A stretch of 64,000 nucleotides of DNA from Cristatella mucedo (GCA_009760855.2 WPIO01000016.1:4609001-4673000), one strand, 5' to 3'; shown: positions 46,111-57,480, counted from the stretch's first letter. Program-made: numbers and translations. Notes: generated by a model from the sequence alone, not told the origin.

Positions 46111-46268
46111 GGCGTCCCGCTCTGAAATGGCGCCCAGCTCTAAAATGGCGCTCCGCTCCGAAATGGCGCCCCGCTCTGACATGGCGCCCCGCTCTGACAT
46201 GGCGCTCCGCTCTAAAATGGTGTCCCACTCTGAAAATGGCGCCCCGCTCTAAAATAGCGGTCCGCGCT
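46111..46268. repeat. 18 bp minisatellite with ATGGCG core, about 8 copies
   Basis: Units of about 18 bases with a consensus near ATGGCGCCCCGCTCTGAA. Starts fall at 46111, 46129, 46147, 46165, 46183, 46201 and 46219, then drift by one base. Because 18 is a multiple of three, all six frames read as hexapeptide repeats, which explains several apparent frames. The AAATGGCGCC core resembles YY1 and E2F sites. Confidence 0.85.
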
Positions 46269-47164
46269 GCCCTAACCCCTTCCCTCGGATAGTGCGCGTG
46301 CGCTCGCTCGGCGAATTACTCGCCAGAAGCCACGGCGAGCCCTGAGCTCGTGAACTCACTCGATCCTCGAAAGGCATCGCGGTCCTCTAAAGGCCTCCTT
46401 TAAAGACTGTGGCTGCCGCGTTTGGACTGGACGCGCAGCGGCGGCCCAGCGTCGTTCTGCCGACGCGTCGAGCGCCGCTAGACCGTTGCGACGCTCTCTC
46501 AACCGCCACCGCCGCCGGCTCTGACCTGACGGTCCTGCTTTTAGACGGCGCCGCCGAGATTACGCGACTGATTAAAAAGCGGCGCCGGTGGGCGGGCCGG
46601 CGGTCGGTCGGGCCGGATGGGAGGTCACGCTGAGAGGATTTGCGGTCGGAAGCTGGCCAGCAGCTGGTCGGAGGCCGGAATGCAGCTGCTGGCTCGCACA
46701 GCCTGCGCCTCGGACGGCCCGAAGCGGCGCGCTCGGCACCTCGAAGCTGCACACAGCAGCGAAGGTCGAGGAATGCGTGCGCCGACAGACGCACGCACCG
46801 CATCGCCGCGGTGACGGGAGGGACGCGGCGACGCTAGCGCTATCTGCGGGATTCCGCTAAAAGGCGGCACCGACAAAAGCGCTCGCTTGCAGCAAAGTCA
46901 AGCGAGCGACTGGTGCCGTTCGGACGCAGCCGCGGTCTGCAACGCGTGGCCGCCGGTGGCGGCGGCGGGTAGCTAAAACGCTCTCGCAGTGGCGGCGTCG
47001 TCGACGCAGTAGTGCTGGCGAGCCTAGCACGCAGGCGCAGTGTTCGCCGCCACCGCTGCTGCTGCGCGGCCCGTCGAAGGCACCGCTAGCCTATTGCCAT
47101 GGCAATTCGGCTGAAGGCCCGGCAGGCAGGGGGGAGGGGCAGAGTGAATTTCCGTCTCCTTCTC

Positions 47165-47595
47165 CGAGCCGGCGAATGAGCCGGAAATACTCTGACGTTT
47201 CTCAATGAGGAAGACCTAAGCATTGCGCTGCAGTGCCAGTGGTGGCCAAGCGAGATGAGAGGCTCTCGGGAAAAAAATATTTATGAGTAGTATCAAACAC
47301 TGCCGAAAGATCGAGGAAAAGGAGCAGGGGGCCATTTAACGTGTCCCACCAAGCAAAAGCCATTGAAGTTCGTACGGCAAAGAATACACGTGACTGAAGT
47401 TTCTGCTCGAGACTGCTGCTTGCCAAGAAGCGCGCACAATTCCCGTTACTCCTTCGGTGTGCGTCTTCGTGTAGCCGTGAAAGGGGCGTTTCTTGAGGCG
47501 CCAACATACTTGCTGGTAATAAGCATTAATGATAACCGTTAAAACCATTATTAAGGGATCGTAAGCTCGTCGCATCAATTGGAATGGAACGAGAT

Positions 47596-47659
<64 letters not shown>

Positions 47660-47995
47660 CCGCGCGCGAATACACGATCTGACTACCCTTTTTCGCAAGC
47701 GCACGCGTTTCGCTGCGCGTTGAGTTCAGTTTTATCCTCACACTCCTCGTGATCTCTTACCAAGACGAGCAATCTTGGGGGAACTATATCCCCATCGTTG
47801 GGCCATTTGAGCCTCTGCTGGGGAGCGACCCAAATAGACGGAGGGCCGCCCGAACGACTTGATACACGACCGCGGCGTTGGTACAAGCGATCAGCAAGTA
47901 CCGTGATGCGTCTCCTTCGCCGAAAAAGACATCGGCGAAAGAGGCAAAGTGTGGTGCGAAAGTGTGGTGTCGGCCGGGAGGTCGCATTCGAGCAA
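47165..47995. other. Intergenic, with (CA)n
   Basis: Apart from the microsatellite, nothing recognisable. Confidence 0.5.
47596..47657. repeat. (CA)n microsatellite
   Basis: Sixty-two bases of pure CA followed by CGCCCGCGCGCG. Confidence 0.98.
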
Positions 47996-48178
47996 TAAAA
48001 AAAAATACTAGCTGATTTAACAGCCTCTTTTTGTATAGCGACAGAAGAGCCTTTACGGCTATCACCACCGCTTGAAGTGGCGATATAGGATCGCCCACCG
48101 CAGGATTCGAACTCACGACCTCGATGCCGAGGTCGTGAAAAGCAACCGCCTTACCCAGTGAGCCATTACGGGGCAATC
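47996..48178 (-). mobile_element. SINE-A copy 7
   Basis: Reverse-oriented: A run, tagctgatttaacagcctct, gcgatataggatcgcccacc, B box complement gattcgaactcac, hairpin cacgacctcgatgccgaggt, and cttacccagtgagccattac. Confidence 0.93.
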
Positions 48179-48299
48179 CATTTCGCTCGCGACCGAAGCT
48201 CTGTTCCGTCATCCAGCCTCGCTGCTAAGGGAGGGGCCTCGCGTCTTACGAACGCACGTACGCGCGTGCGTAGCTATGCGGGCGAGGGCGAGCAAGAGT

Positions 48300-50280
48300 A
48301 ACTACGGCGTTCGTACCTCAATGTCTACATTTAAGGACGTCACTAGTGATCTAGTCCTGAAGTTCGTATCCCAATCTAAGAAGACAACAAGTCCTCTGGA
48401 CCCTATTCCCACAGTCCTGCTCCCACGTTGCATTGATCTGCTGCTGCCATGCATAACTAGCATCATTAATATGTCATTGGCCTCAAGTCATGTCCCAGCA
48501 CCTTTCTAAAAAGCTGTAGTCAGGCCACTTCTCAAGAAAGCGACCCCAGACCAAGAGAACTGAAGTAACTACCGCCCAGTCTCCCTTCTACCATTCCTAT
48601 CAAAGACACTGGAACGGGTAGTGGCGGACCAGCTGAATTCATATATCGAAACCTCACATCTTGCTAGTAAGTTCCAGTCTGGCTATAGAGCTAATCACTA
48701 TACAGAGTCAGAATCGCTTAGGATATACAACGACCTACTTATGAGTGTGGACATCGGTAGAGTATCTCTGCTTATTTTTCTCGATAATAATAATAATAAT
48801 AATGCACTTGATAAAGCGCCCTCAGAGAACTCAATCTCTCTCTAGGCGCTTTACATTTGCTGCAAAGGGAAATGCAAAAAATAGTGAGTAATATCATGCT
48901 TGATAAGCAAACAAAGCGAACATCTTTCGGCAGCTTTTGATACTATTGATCACAAAGTTCTTCTAGAGCACCTCTCATCTTGCCTCGGCATCACTGGTAT
49001 TGCTCTAAAATGGTCAGGTCCTATCTCAGTGGCAGACTCCAGAGTATTGACAAGAATGGACAAAGATCATCCGAGGTACCTCTGAAATATGGGGTACGTC
49101 AAGGCTTCGTGCTAGGTCCGGTTCTTTTCACGCTTTATGCGCTCCCTCTTGCTAATGTGATTGCCAAGCACAGTCTAGGCTTTCACTTCTATGCGGGTGA
49201 CACTCAGTTGTACCTTTGCTTTGATAACTCCCAGCCTTCGAGCACCTCATAATTCTCTCAACTCACTTGCTCCATGTATTGATGACATCCGCACATGAAT
49301 GGCAGCAAATTTAGTGAAACTAAATGACAATAAAACTAACTTACTAGCTACGGGAAAACCCAGGGTGATTCAGAAATTATAAAGGCTGACGCTCAAAAAT
49401 GGTTCTGCCAGCATATCTCCTGTCGAATCAGCTCGAATTATAGGTGTCATATTCCAAAGTGACATCTCGTTAGACGACCACATCAGCTTCACAGTCAATT
49501 CTGTCTACTTTCAGCCAGATAACATTGCTAAAATTCGGGCTTGTTTAGATACCATGCAACTCACTGCTTAGTGGCCTACCGGAATGTGCGATAAGGCGAT
49601 TGCAACTGGTGAAAAACTCCCCAGCTCGGCTTGTCTGTCGTGAGCGTCGCAATTGCCGCATCACACCACTTCTCAAACTTCGCAATCACTTCGCACTTGC
49701 CAAATTACACCACTTCTCGCCGACCTGAACTGGCTACCAGTCATGCAAAGGATTGACTTCAAAGTTTTGTCGCTCACTTTTAGGTCACTTCATTCTTTGG
49801 CTCCAGCAATCCCCCAGCTCTTCTCCCCACCAGACCAAGCATCGAGCCACCCGGTTTTCGGAATCCAACAGTCTACCAATACCTCGTACAAACCTCAAAT
49901 CCTTTGGATACCGTGCATTTAGCTCGCACGCTCCCAAAGCCTGGAGCTCCCCCACCGACTTGCGTCAGAACATCCCTTGACTTGACCACATTTAAAAAGA
50001 ACTTAACAAAACACTAATTTAGGACAGCATTTAGAGTGACCCTGTGATTCGTCCTTCTTGTGATATTGCGTGCTGACACTGTGCATGCTGCCACTAACCA
50101 CATTTGCATGCCAACCCTGTGCATATCACCCCTAACCTTATTGTTCATGTTGTTTATCAGGCATGATATTACTCACCATTCAATCACATTTCCCTTTGCA
50201 GCAAATGTGAAGCGCCTAGAAAGAGATTAATTTCTCCGAGGGCGCTTTATCAAGTACATTATTATCATTGTTATGATCAA
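48300..50280 (+). mobile_element. LINE with most of the RT domain to the 3' tail (interrupted)
   Basis: Order of motifs: SPLDPIPTVLLPRCI, VVRPLLKKATPDQ (frame break), NYRPVSLLPFLSKTLERVV, FQSGYRANHYTES, SLLIFLD | (insertion) | LSAAFDTIDHKVLLEHLSS, KYGVRQGFVLGPVLFTLYAL, LGFHFYAGDTQLYLCFD (YADD changed to YAGD, so catalytically dead), LNDNKTNLLA, SDISLDDHIS, ARLVCRERRNCRITPLL, ADLNWLPVMQRIDFKVLSL and KAWSSPTDL. Ends with agcgcctagaaagagattaa, tctccgagggcgctttatca and (ATT)n. Placed in the CR1/L2/jockey group by motif style only. Confidence 0.88.
48786..48930 (-). mobile_element. LINE 3' end nested inside the RT of another LINE
   Basis: (ATA/ATT)n then gcgccctcagagaactcaat, the minus-strand family tail and about 80 bases of 3' UTR, placed between SLLIFLD and LSAAFDTID of the host RT. 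Removing it restores a continuous RT motif in the host copy. Confidence 0.85.
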
Positions 50281-50315
50281 AAAAACCGAGAACTCTATAC
50301 TCTTTGGCCCTGGCG

Positions 50316-50692
50316 CAGGTAATAATAATAATAATAATTCACTTGATAAAGCACCCTCAGAGAACTTAATCTCTCTCTAGGCGCTTTACATTTGCTGCAA
50401 AGTGAAATGCAATTGAATGGTAAGTAAAATCATGCTTAAAAAACAAACGAAATGTATAACATGGTTAGGGGACACATGCACAGGGTCAGCATGCAAATGT
50501 AGTTAGTGGCAGCATGCACAGTGTCAGCATGCATAAGCACATCAAGGATGAATCACAGGGACCCACTAAATGCTGTCCTAAATAGGTGTGTTTTTAGGTT
50601 CCTTTTAAATATGGTCAGGTCAGGGGATGTTCTGACGCAGGTCGGGAGGGAGTTCCAGGCTTTGGGAGCATATGAACTAAATGCACGTGGGT
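50316..50692 (-). mobile_element. Young LINE 3' end, minus strand
   Basis: Minus-strand frame AFSSYAPKAWNSLPTCVRTS, PDLTIFKRNLKTHLFR and TAFSGSL, then the 3' UTR and tail. Nearly identical to 31583-31965. Truncated at its 5' end at the boundary with the CpG-rich block. Confidence 0.9.
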
Positions 50693-50711
50693 TTCTACAA
50701 TACGTTGCCTT

Positions 50712-50717
50712 TATAAA
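50712..50717 (+). promoter_or_regulatory. TATA-like box before a small CpG-rich frame
   Basis: TATAAA within ctttataaagg, 37 bases before an ATG at 50749. It lies at the sharp junction between a young LINE insertion (ending about 50690) and a CpG-rich block. Spacing to a plausible transcription start is right only if the leader is very short. Confidence 0.3.
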
Positions 50718-50748
50718 GGAGGTCCGCGAAGGCGGGCCGTCCTGGCGG

Positions 50749-51039
50749 ATGCCGGAACTGCACCTGTATTTCACCGAGTTTGCATCTCTAAGCGGGCCCG
50801 GCGCCGTGAGCACTAGAGGCGGTCGAGGCGACGGGCGCGTCGAGACCGTGGCCGCAACGTTCTCCGCGCCTACGCAGCTCGCGCCGACGATAGCTGTGCG
50901 AGCGTCTTCCGACCGAGGTCGGGTCCGAGGCTCGTCTGCCTCGCAACGCTCTGTCTTCATCCACTCGGCGGCGGGCGCCACCGCCGCACAGCTCGTGCGC
51001 GCACGCGCTGTGCGGTGGCACCATGCGATTACCCGGTAG
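50749..51039 (+). CDS. Candidate small gene, 96 aa, unrecognised
   Basis: Open from ATG (MPELHLYFTEFASLSGPGA...) to TAG inside a CpG-dense block (50694-51345). The frame is also open upstream of the ATG as far as the LINE boundary (QYVAFIKEVREGGPSWR), so the ATG may be internal to an exon cut by the insertion. A GTGAGC at 50808 would be a good donor after GPGA. AATAAA occurs twice downstream (51394 and 51424). The Arg/Ala/Ser-rich second half looks compositional. No family recognised; it could be a CpG-island artefact. Confidence 0.3.
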   Translation: MPELHLYFTEFASLSGPGAVSTRGGRGDGRVETVAATFSAPTQLAPTIAVRASSDRGRVRGSSASQRSVFIHSAAGATAAQLVRARAVRWHHAITR

Positions 51040-51454
51040 TGCTTGCGCCCCGCTAAGCACGGCAACATTGGCTGAGCTGTCTCGAGCCGCGCGGCGCCGC
51101 TGACGTGTTTCGGGCATCCGCCCCTAAGCCATAGGCGGCGCGCCAAGGCGCCGCTTTAAGACGCAGCGGCGCGGGCACCGGTGCGTGCGTGGCCGTTCGC
51201 TTACCATACGACGACCGCTTCCCGAGAACGGCAACTGGCAGCGACGGATGTCGAGCTCTAGAGGCGGGCTGCTGCTGCCTCTGCCGCGACGCGTTCAAGT
51301 GCACTAACTTAAGGCGGCAGAACAATCTCTGATTGCTATCCCAGACGGCATCGGAAGACCCACCCCTGCGTCACTGCAAGCGTCAAAGGGGGCAATAAAG
51401 CTTTGCAATCCGAATCCGGCAGCAATAAAATCGCGATAGCAGTAATTATACTAA

Positions 51455-51850
51455 CAAAAGGTAAGTTTGGTTAGCGCTCTCGGAGACCTTGATCTTTCTC
51501 TAGGTGCTTCAAGTTCGCTTTTAAGGAAGCATGACCTGGTTAGCGGTAGCGTTGACGGTGTCAGTGTGCACGCAGCGGATAGTCAAAACTTGCGCAGTGT
51601 CCGCACGCATTACCAAAGAAGGGAAAAATCCCAATCACTCGTCAAAAGTGGTGAAAAAAGGTTCGTGTATAACTTAAATTTTATCGACTAATGGCTCAGA
51701 GGTTACCGTTACCTCAGTTATGACTGAGATCCAGGTTTTGGGAGCTTACGAACTAAATGCAAGGTCTCCAGCGGATTTGAGGATGGCCTACATGGCTTGT
51801 GTAAGAATACCAGTTAATACGAAGCCTTTCTTCATTGGGCAGCAGATGCT
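51455..51850 (-). mobile_element. Diverged LINE 3' end, minus strand
   Basis: Tail complement gcgctctcggagaccttgat, then ctttctctaggtgcttcaag. At 51730-51790 the frame complement ccaggttttgggagcttacg, aactaaatgcaaggtctcca is the KAWxSxP region. Confidence 0.65.
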
Positions 51851-51910
51851 ACAGGCAGGCGTTAGCAAAAGATTGAAGGGACCTAAATGCCAGTCAAAAG
51901 ACCTTCGCAG

Positions 51911-51912
<2 letters not shown>

Positions 51913-51945
<33 letters not shown>

Positions 51946-52002
51946 GCACGCACGCACGCACTCACGCACGCACGCACGCACGCACACACGCAGGCACGCA
52001 CG
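51913..52002. repeat. (CA)n and (CGCA)n microsatellite
   Basis: CA run grading into (GCAC)n repeats. Confidence 0.95.
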
Positions 52003-52004
52003 CG

Positions 52005-53829
52005 AGCTGCTTAAGCCAGTGCAGTTGGGCGAGAACTAGTGTGCTGAAGACACTGTGCCGCTCTCGACAGACATGCTTAGTTCCGGGCAGATGTTTTCTC
52101 TAACGGTTAGCACTATTGCCAATACCGTGCGTCTGCAGTTGTTTTTCAGCCGTTCATCAAAGTGAGGGCGGGGGCATTCAGCAAACGGTCCATCATTTAT
52201 GGGCCCTGATTGTCTGGGACCTCATCACTAATGAAGGCATCATGACTAACGAAGGCGGGCTTAGAGTGGCGGGCGTCCGACGACTGATTGATGAGTCAGC
52301 GAAAAGCCAGACGAGCCAGATTTAAGACTTCCAAAACAGCAACGGAGCGTTCAGTACCCACTCTGGGGACTGCTCGCTAGATTGAAGCTACTCCCTTCTC
52401 AGGCGACACGACCGGCCATGCAGACAATAAGGGCTTCGGACGGCCTGGGGTAGTGATTCCGTCGCTCAAAAGCCGCGGCGGCCGGGAAGCCAGCGTCGTC
52501 TCCAAAGTCACGCCACTGGCTGGCGATTGCCACCAAAACTGCGAAGCTTCTCTGACTTTGGACGTCCGACACTGGCTGGCAAAGTGGCGTTTGTGACGAA
52601 GGCGATTATCATATTTTGTCGGCGCGTAAAAAGATCAGTGACAAGTACGAAGAGAATTAAATTTGGGGGCACTTTTAAATCTGACGTTTCTCATTCCGTC
52701 TTTGGGGAGTGCGCAATTTTCGACTTGATCTCTGACCGTCCTCTACGTGACAAGTTGATGTTGCAGCTCACCGTCGTACCAATTCCTCGCTAAGAAAGTA
52801 GGCACTAAGGCTTTAAACACTCTTCCTTACCAAGCAATCGTCTAAATGAAATCTCAGCTCCACGACGGCAACTTTCTTTTGCCCGTAATCATTTCTTGTT
52901 TTACTGCGGGATGTAAAAGGCCACTTTTTGGCTTTCCAGTTGAGCTTGCAGTTGCAGCTCGGTCCTGAAGTTGGCCAATTTCGACGATTGAGACCTTCGG
53001 CATGCTCTGCACAAAGGGCAAAGCTTGCCGAAGTTTGCCGAGCACCCCGTTGGCCGCCGTTGGTCTCGCAGCGAAATGCCACTGCTCACTAGTTTATTTT
53101 CGCTAAAGAAAAGGAGGCGGCCGACCTCTCGCCGGCACTCTCTCGTATCGCATCGCACTGGACGAAGTTTCCGCCTACGTCACCGCCCATGCACTTCCGT
53201 CGCCGAGCTCAGAATTCTCCAAAACCAACGCCACAGGCCTGAAACCAGGGTATGTTTTACCTATCTGAAAGCTTTCCCGCTCCATGATGCTACGTCACTG
53301 CTTGCTTCTCCCCTTACTCGGGGGTCTTCTTTTCTTGAACGAAAATAAATAGTTTTGCTGATCATACTTGTAGCTTGGACGCACCCCATGTTTTGATCAG
53401 CGTTTGGACATCTTTTACTACCCAAACTGACTTTGCATGAAGTCTCAGGTTCGCCTAGCCTAGAAAGCAGCCCAGTGAATATCTTTTTTTTTGTGCTTTG
53501 CCGTCTTTCTGGCGCCTGATCCAGTGAATGTTACGATCCGGGAGTCTGACCAACCGCTGGACTAAAATGTCTTCTCCTGTGCTATAGCGTGATGGTCTAT
53601 GTACGGTACGTACTTGCTTTGGCATACTTGTCTAGGCATGATACCGCATACTGCGCCTGGAGTGCGCGCTGTGCCATCGCTTCTCTGTCATCATCTCCAA
53701 GGACTGATCTTACTCGCGTACAGTGATTTGATTCTTGTACTATTCCAGCAAAACAATAGATAACGACGACATAATGATTGTCTATGCTTACGGTCTCTAC
53801 CGCGAAAGTAGTAGGTTTTTCGTGTATAA
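52005..53829. other. Intergenic, mostly unexplained
   Basis: Holds the weak Gag-like fragment at 52527-52793; the overlapping frames at 52800-53350 on both strands are not recognised. Confidence 0.4.
52527..52793 (+). pseudogene. Weak Gag-like fragment of a Ty3/gypsy-type element
   Basis: An 88-codon frame whose end (ECAIFDLISDRPLRDKLMLQ) resembles the conserved end of the capsid region of invertebrate Ty3/gypsy-type retroelement Gag proteins (pattern hydrophobic-DR-I-x-D..LR.KL). No LTR, protease or polymerase is seen nearby. The upstream part of the frame shows no match. Treat as a hint only. Confidence 0.25.
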
Positions 53830-53985
53830 AAAATTCATTTATATTTGCACTGCTTCCTAAGAGGCTCAGTCTCTATTCAGGCCCTTCACATTTACCAAGG
53901 GGTTCGAGCTCACGACCTCGGCTTGACCGAGGTCAGGACCTAGGTCTGCTCGAGCACATTTACCGTGGGGCAAGACTAGCGAGAT
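53830..53985 (-). mobile_element. SINE-B copy 4, minus strand
   Basis: Reverse complement reads gtgctcgagcagacctaggt, gaccgaggtcgtgagctcga (the source strand shows ggttcgagctcacgacctcg) and tail gaagggcctgaatagagact, gagcctcttaggaagcagtg. Confidence 0.75.
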
Positions 53986-53989
53986 GAGA

Positions 53990-55580
53990 ATCCGCACATT
54001 CCTGCTGATGCTAATTGGACAGTTACAAGTTGAAGGAAGGAAGACAACGCTGCACAATGTCGTCTGGACGTCGTTGCGTCGTCGTAAGCTCCGTTCTCCA
54101 AGCAAAGTGGGAAGCCCAAGGGGCAGGTGAGTTTCTAGGGATTGGCGGATATGGAAAAACGCCCACGAGTCACGGTGAAATGGGCTGGTGTGAGGACGTA
54201 AGCGCACCGGCTGCGCATGAACACGGTGTTCAATCTGCGTGCTGCAGCCGTCTCGGCCTTTCCGGTTCACTTTGCAATTTATCCGACGATAATCAGATAA
54301 TGGTGAAACGGTAGATTCTGTATACAACAGAGACAAGGCAGCGTTGTGTTCAGCTGAAGCATTAGCGAGGAAGCTTATAGAGAGAAATGATTGTGAGAAT
54401 AAGGATGTTGCACATTTCAACCCTTCAGATAGACTTCTTGAACACGCTAGAAAGATGAGCGAATCCTATGAAAGCCGCGATTACATTATGCACGAAGACA
54501 GTTTGTATAAGAAATGGAGTATAAGCATGAGTGCAAGCTAAATGTGGAAGTTTATTTTGGATATATGTATTTGAGTCGATTAAAGATTGACTACGTGAAG
54601 AAATAGTAATGAGCTCAATGATGAACGATATGCATGCAGCGAATTTCGCTAAGAACTTAAGGTTTTGCAAAGCGGCTGTGTGAAGATTATCAAAACGAGT
54701 GTAAGGCAACACGGAAGACCGAGAGCGGAGGAAAACTCAATCCGGGTTCACATAATGGCATACTTTAGGCGACGCATCCTTGCGACGACAAACGTGCGTC
54801 TGTGAAAGTCGTAACTTCACTGCGGTCCTACAGCAAAGTGGTTTAAAGATTAGAATAGCGGCTAATTTTGTGAGCAGTACAAGGATCAGAGCATGGGATC
54901 GGCATACGACTTTCGATAAAACCTCTTTATCGCCAGTGATAGAGTGACATCATCCTGGCAGTGTGATTTCAAAAAATAGTGGCGAAGACAAGCTAACAAA
55001 TTAAGTTCTGTACTCTATCTCACTAGCTGAATAGATTGCTACTTTAAACTTTGAACTCGAGACCCCTTTGGAGCAACGCCGCTGTAGCATCAGCTTCATT
55101 CACATATTAGTCCTAGTCCTAGTGGTCCCCTTCAATGGAGTCGGCGAATGTTATGCACCGTTATTCTCTTGTACATTCTCCCAGAGATGCTAAGTGCGTG
55201 CTCTCAGAGTTCCAGTTTCTATCCGAGTTTTCTATCCTAGACATGCGTCGTTTGTTGATTTGACTTGGCCTTCAATGTACCGCCTTTGACATCTTGTGAC
55301 CTCGATGGGGTTCCGAGGAGTCATTAGAAAGCAAGTTCAGAGCAATGATTTGGTCTCCGGTCGAAAGTATTAACGAGTCTACCACTTGCTTACGCTTTCT
55401 GAAGGATAGACGGCTTCGGTTTCGTGCCTCAACATTTTACTCTCTGAACATGATCCCCGAGGTTGGCGAATCCTAGCCCGCCACTGGCCTGGCCGGAAGT
55501 GGCACATTTAAGTTATTCGGTCGAAATCTACTTGGAAAAAGTACTTAGCTCACCGCGGACCTCAAATATCAACCGATACA
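53990..55580. other. Intergenic, unexplained
   Basis: A 65-codon plus frame at 54344-54541 (LARKLIERNDCENKDVAHFN...) is charged and open for some distance upstream, but nothing identifies it. Confidence 0.4.
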
Positions 55581-55584
55581 TTCC

Positions 55585-55830
55585 TAATAATAATAATAAT
55601 AATAATAAACATAATGCACTTGATAAAGCTCTCTCTGAGAACTCAATCTCTTTCTAGGCACCTGACATTTTCTGCCAAGAAATCACAATGGAATAGTGAT
55701 TGCTATCATGCTTGATAAACAGCAAGAATAACACGGGATTAGGGACGATATGAACAGAGACAGCATGCAAATATGGCTGGTGGCAGCGTGCAACAGTGTC
55801 AGCACGCATAATTCGAACAGAAGTCTACTG
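55585..55830 (-). mobile_element. LINE 3' end, minus strand
   Basis: (AAT)n, cttgataaagctctctctga, gaactcaatctctttctagg, then 3' UTR (gcatgcaaatatggctggtg) up to about 55825. Confidence 0.75.
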
Positions 55831-55834
55831 GAAC

Positions 55835-57229
55835 TGTGTCTTCTCGTTTTGAAAGGGCGAGAATAAAAAGGGGACATAAGGCTTTTTTTTTATCTTTTCT
55901 TGTCTCTTTTTCCTTCTCATGCTGACCGGTCGAGCCGACATAATGACGTGTACAGTGCTCAAGTAGAGCGCCGTGCCCACATGACCCGCGGAGATTCACC
56001 AGTGCTGGTCGAGTCATACAACAACTCTTGGCTTGAGTTTCCCGCCTCTGCGTCCAAGCCCACGCGTTAGACGCCAGCGGCGCACGCACTTTATCGACGC
56101 CCCCGCCCCCCCCCACGTGACAAGCGGCGCTGCGGCTCTGCTGCCTGTTACGTGAAGGAAATCAGTTATCGCCTGTATTTGTTCACTTTGCTTCTTTGCG
56201 ATTGGCTCCCCTGAAGGAAAAGTGGAAAGGAAGCCGAATCGCTGCACGACCTGGTCGTTAACTCCCCGGCCGTTAAACTAGGGCAGGGACTTAGGCAGCC
56301 TTTTTAGGGTCAATTAACTGCTAGCAAGATTGACGTGCTGCTCTGGATTTACAACTGAAAGAACAGTCCAGTTATCGAGTGCTAACCTAGAAACGCGGGC
56401 ATTACTGCAGCCTGCTGTGAAATTCTTTGCCGCTCCAGAGCCCTCGCGCCATCAGATAATGCAAAAAATTGTCGTCGCCGAGATCGACGAGAGAGCTTTG
56501 CTTGCGTAGCTTCCGCCGAAGCTGCTTCCGCGCATTCAAGCTTGACAGCGGTTTACAGCCCGAGCACAGTAGCAGTGCGTGGGAATGTTCTTAGTCATTA
56601 GGTGTCATTTTTCCGCAGCCGCTGGATTCGAATCAAGACACTTAACGCATACATGTAGACGCCGCCGAAATGCATCTACCTTCCCTATGCCGCCGGAGGC
56701 TATGGCCTTAGCAACTCAAAGAGGCGTATGCAGATAATACTTTTCTCCTCTGAAGTTGTCTCCGCTTAATTCGGCGCTTTGCATTCGCATGCTATGCTTC
56801 CGGGTCTTAGTCGGTGCGCAAGGCAGACTGCTAGCGCTTCCAGGCTGCGATCCTCAGGCTAGAGTCCAGCGGCAGAAAATTCTCTCTTTAGTCTCCTGGC
56901 GAGATGAAGTGGTTCAGTTACCGCTTGTGCGCAGAAAGCTTTTTTGGCGGCTGAATGCCCTAAAAGAAGAATTCATGCGTATACGCACCCCCTTAGTGTG
57001 TGCGCCCTTGCGGCGTGGCTGACTGAGATACATTACACTGCGTTGCTTTTTGAAAGCTGGAAAAGTGCTGTAGAGGCTCTTCCAATGCTACGTACATGGC
57101 CGCCCGTGAAAGCAGCTGACTTTAGGTGTTTTAAGAATCGCAATCTGGGGAAGCTTTCCATTCTTCAACCCTATGGCCTCGTTAGGCCAACTGTACGGCA
57201 GCCGGCCTGAGGCGTTGGAAACAGTAAAG
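55835..57229. other. Intergenic, unexplained
   Basis: C-rich run with CACGTG near 56100-56120. No gene or known repeat recognised. Confidence 0.45.
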
Positions 57230-57281
57230 CATAGAGAGAGAGAGAGAGAGAAAAAGAGAGAGTGAGAGGGAGAGAGAGCGA

Positions 57282-57317
<36 letters not shown>

Positions 57318-57319
57318 GA

Positions 57320-57388
<69 letters not shown>

Positions 57389-57401
57389 AGATTAAGAGAG
57401 C

Positions 57402-57480
<79 letters not shown>

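Larger units (their letters stand above)
45130..47160. promoter_or_regulatory. Second CpG-rich island, around the minus-strand paralog
   Basis: Dense CpG sequence covering the 45424-45813 exon and everything upstream of it on the minus strand, including an 18 bp minisatellite at 46111-46268. The promoter and missing 5' exon(s) of the minus gene may lie here or beyond 47.2 kb. Plus-strand frames such as 46409-46633 overlap minus-strand ones and have no distinguishing support. Confidence 0.5.
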
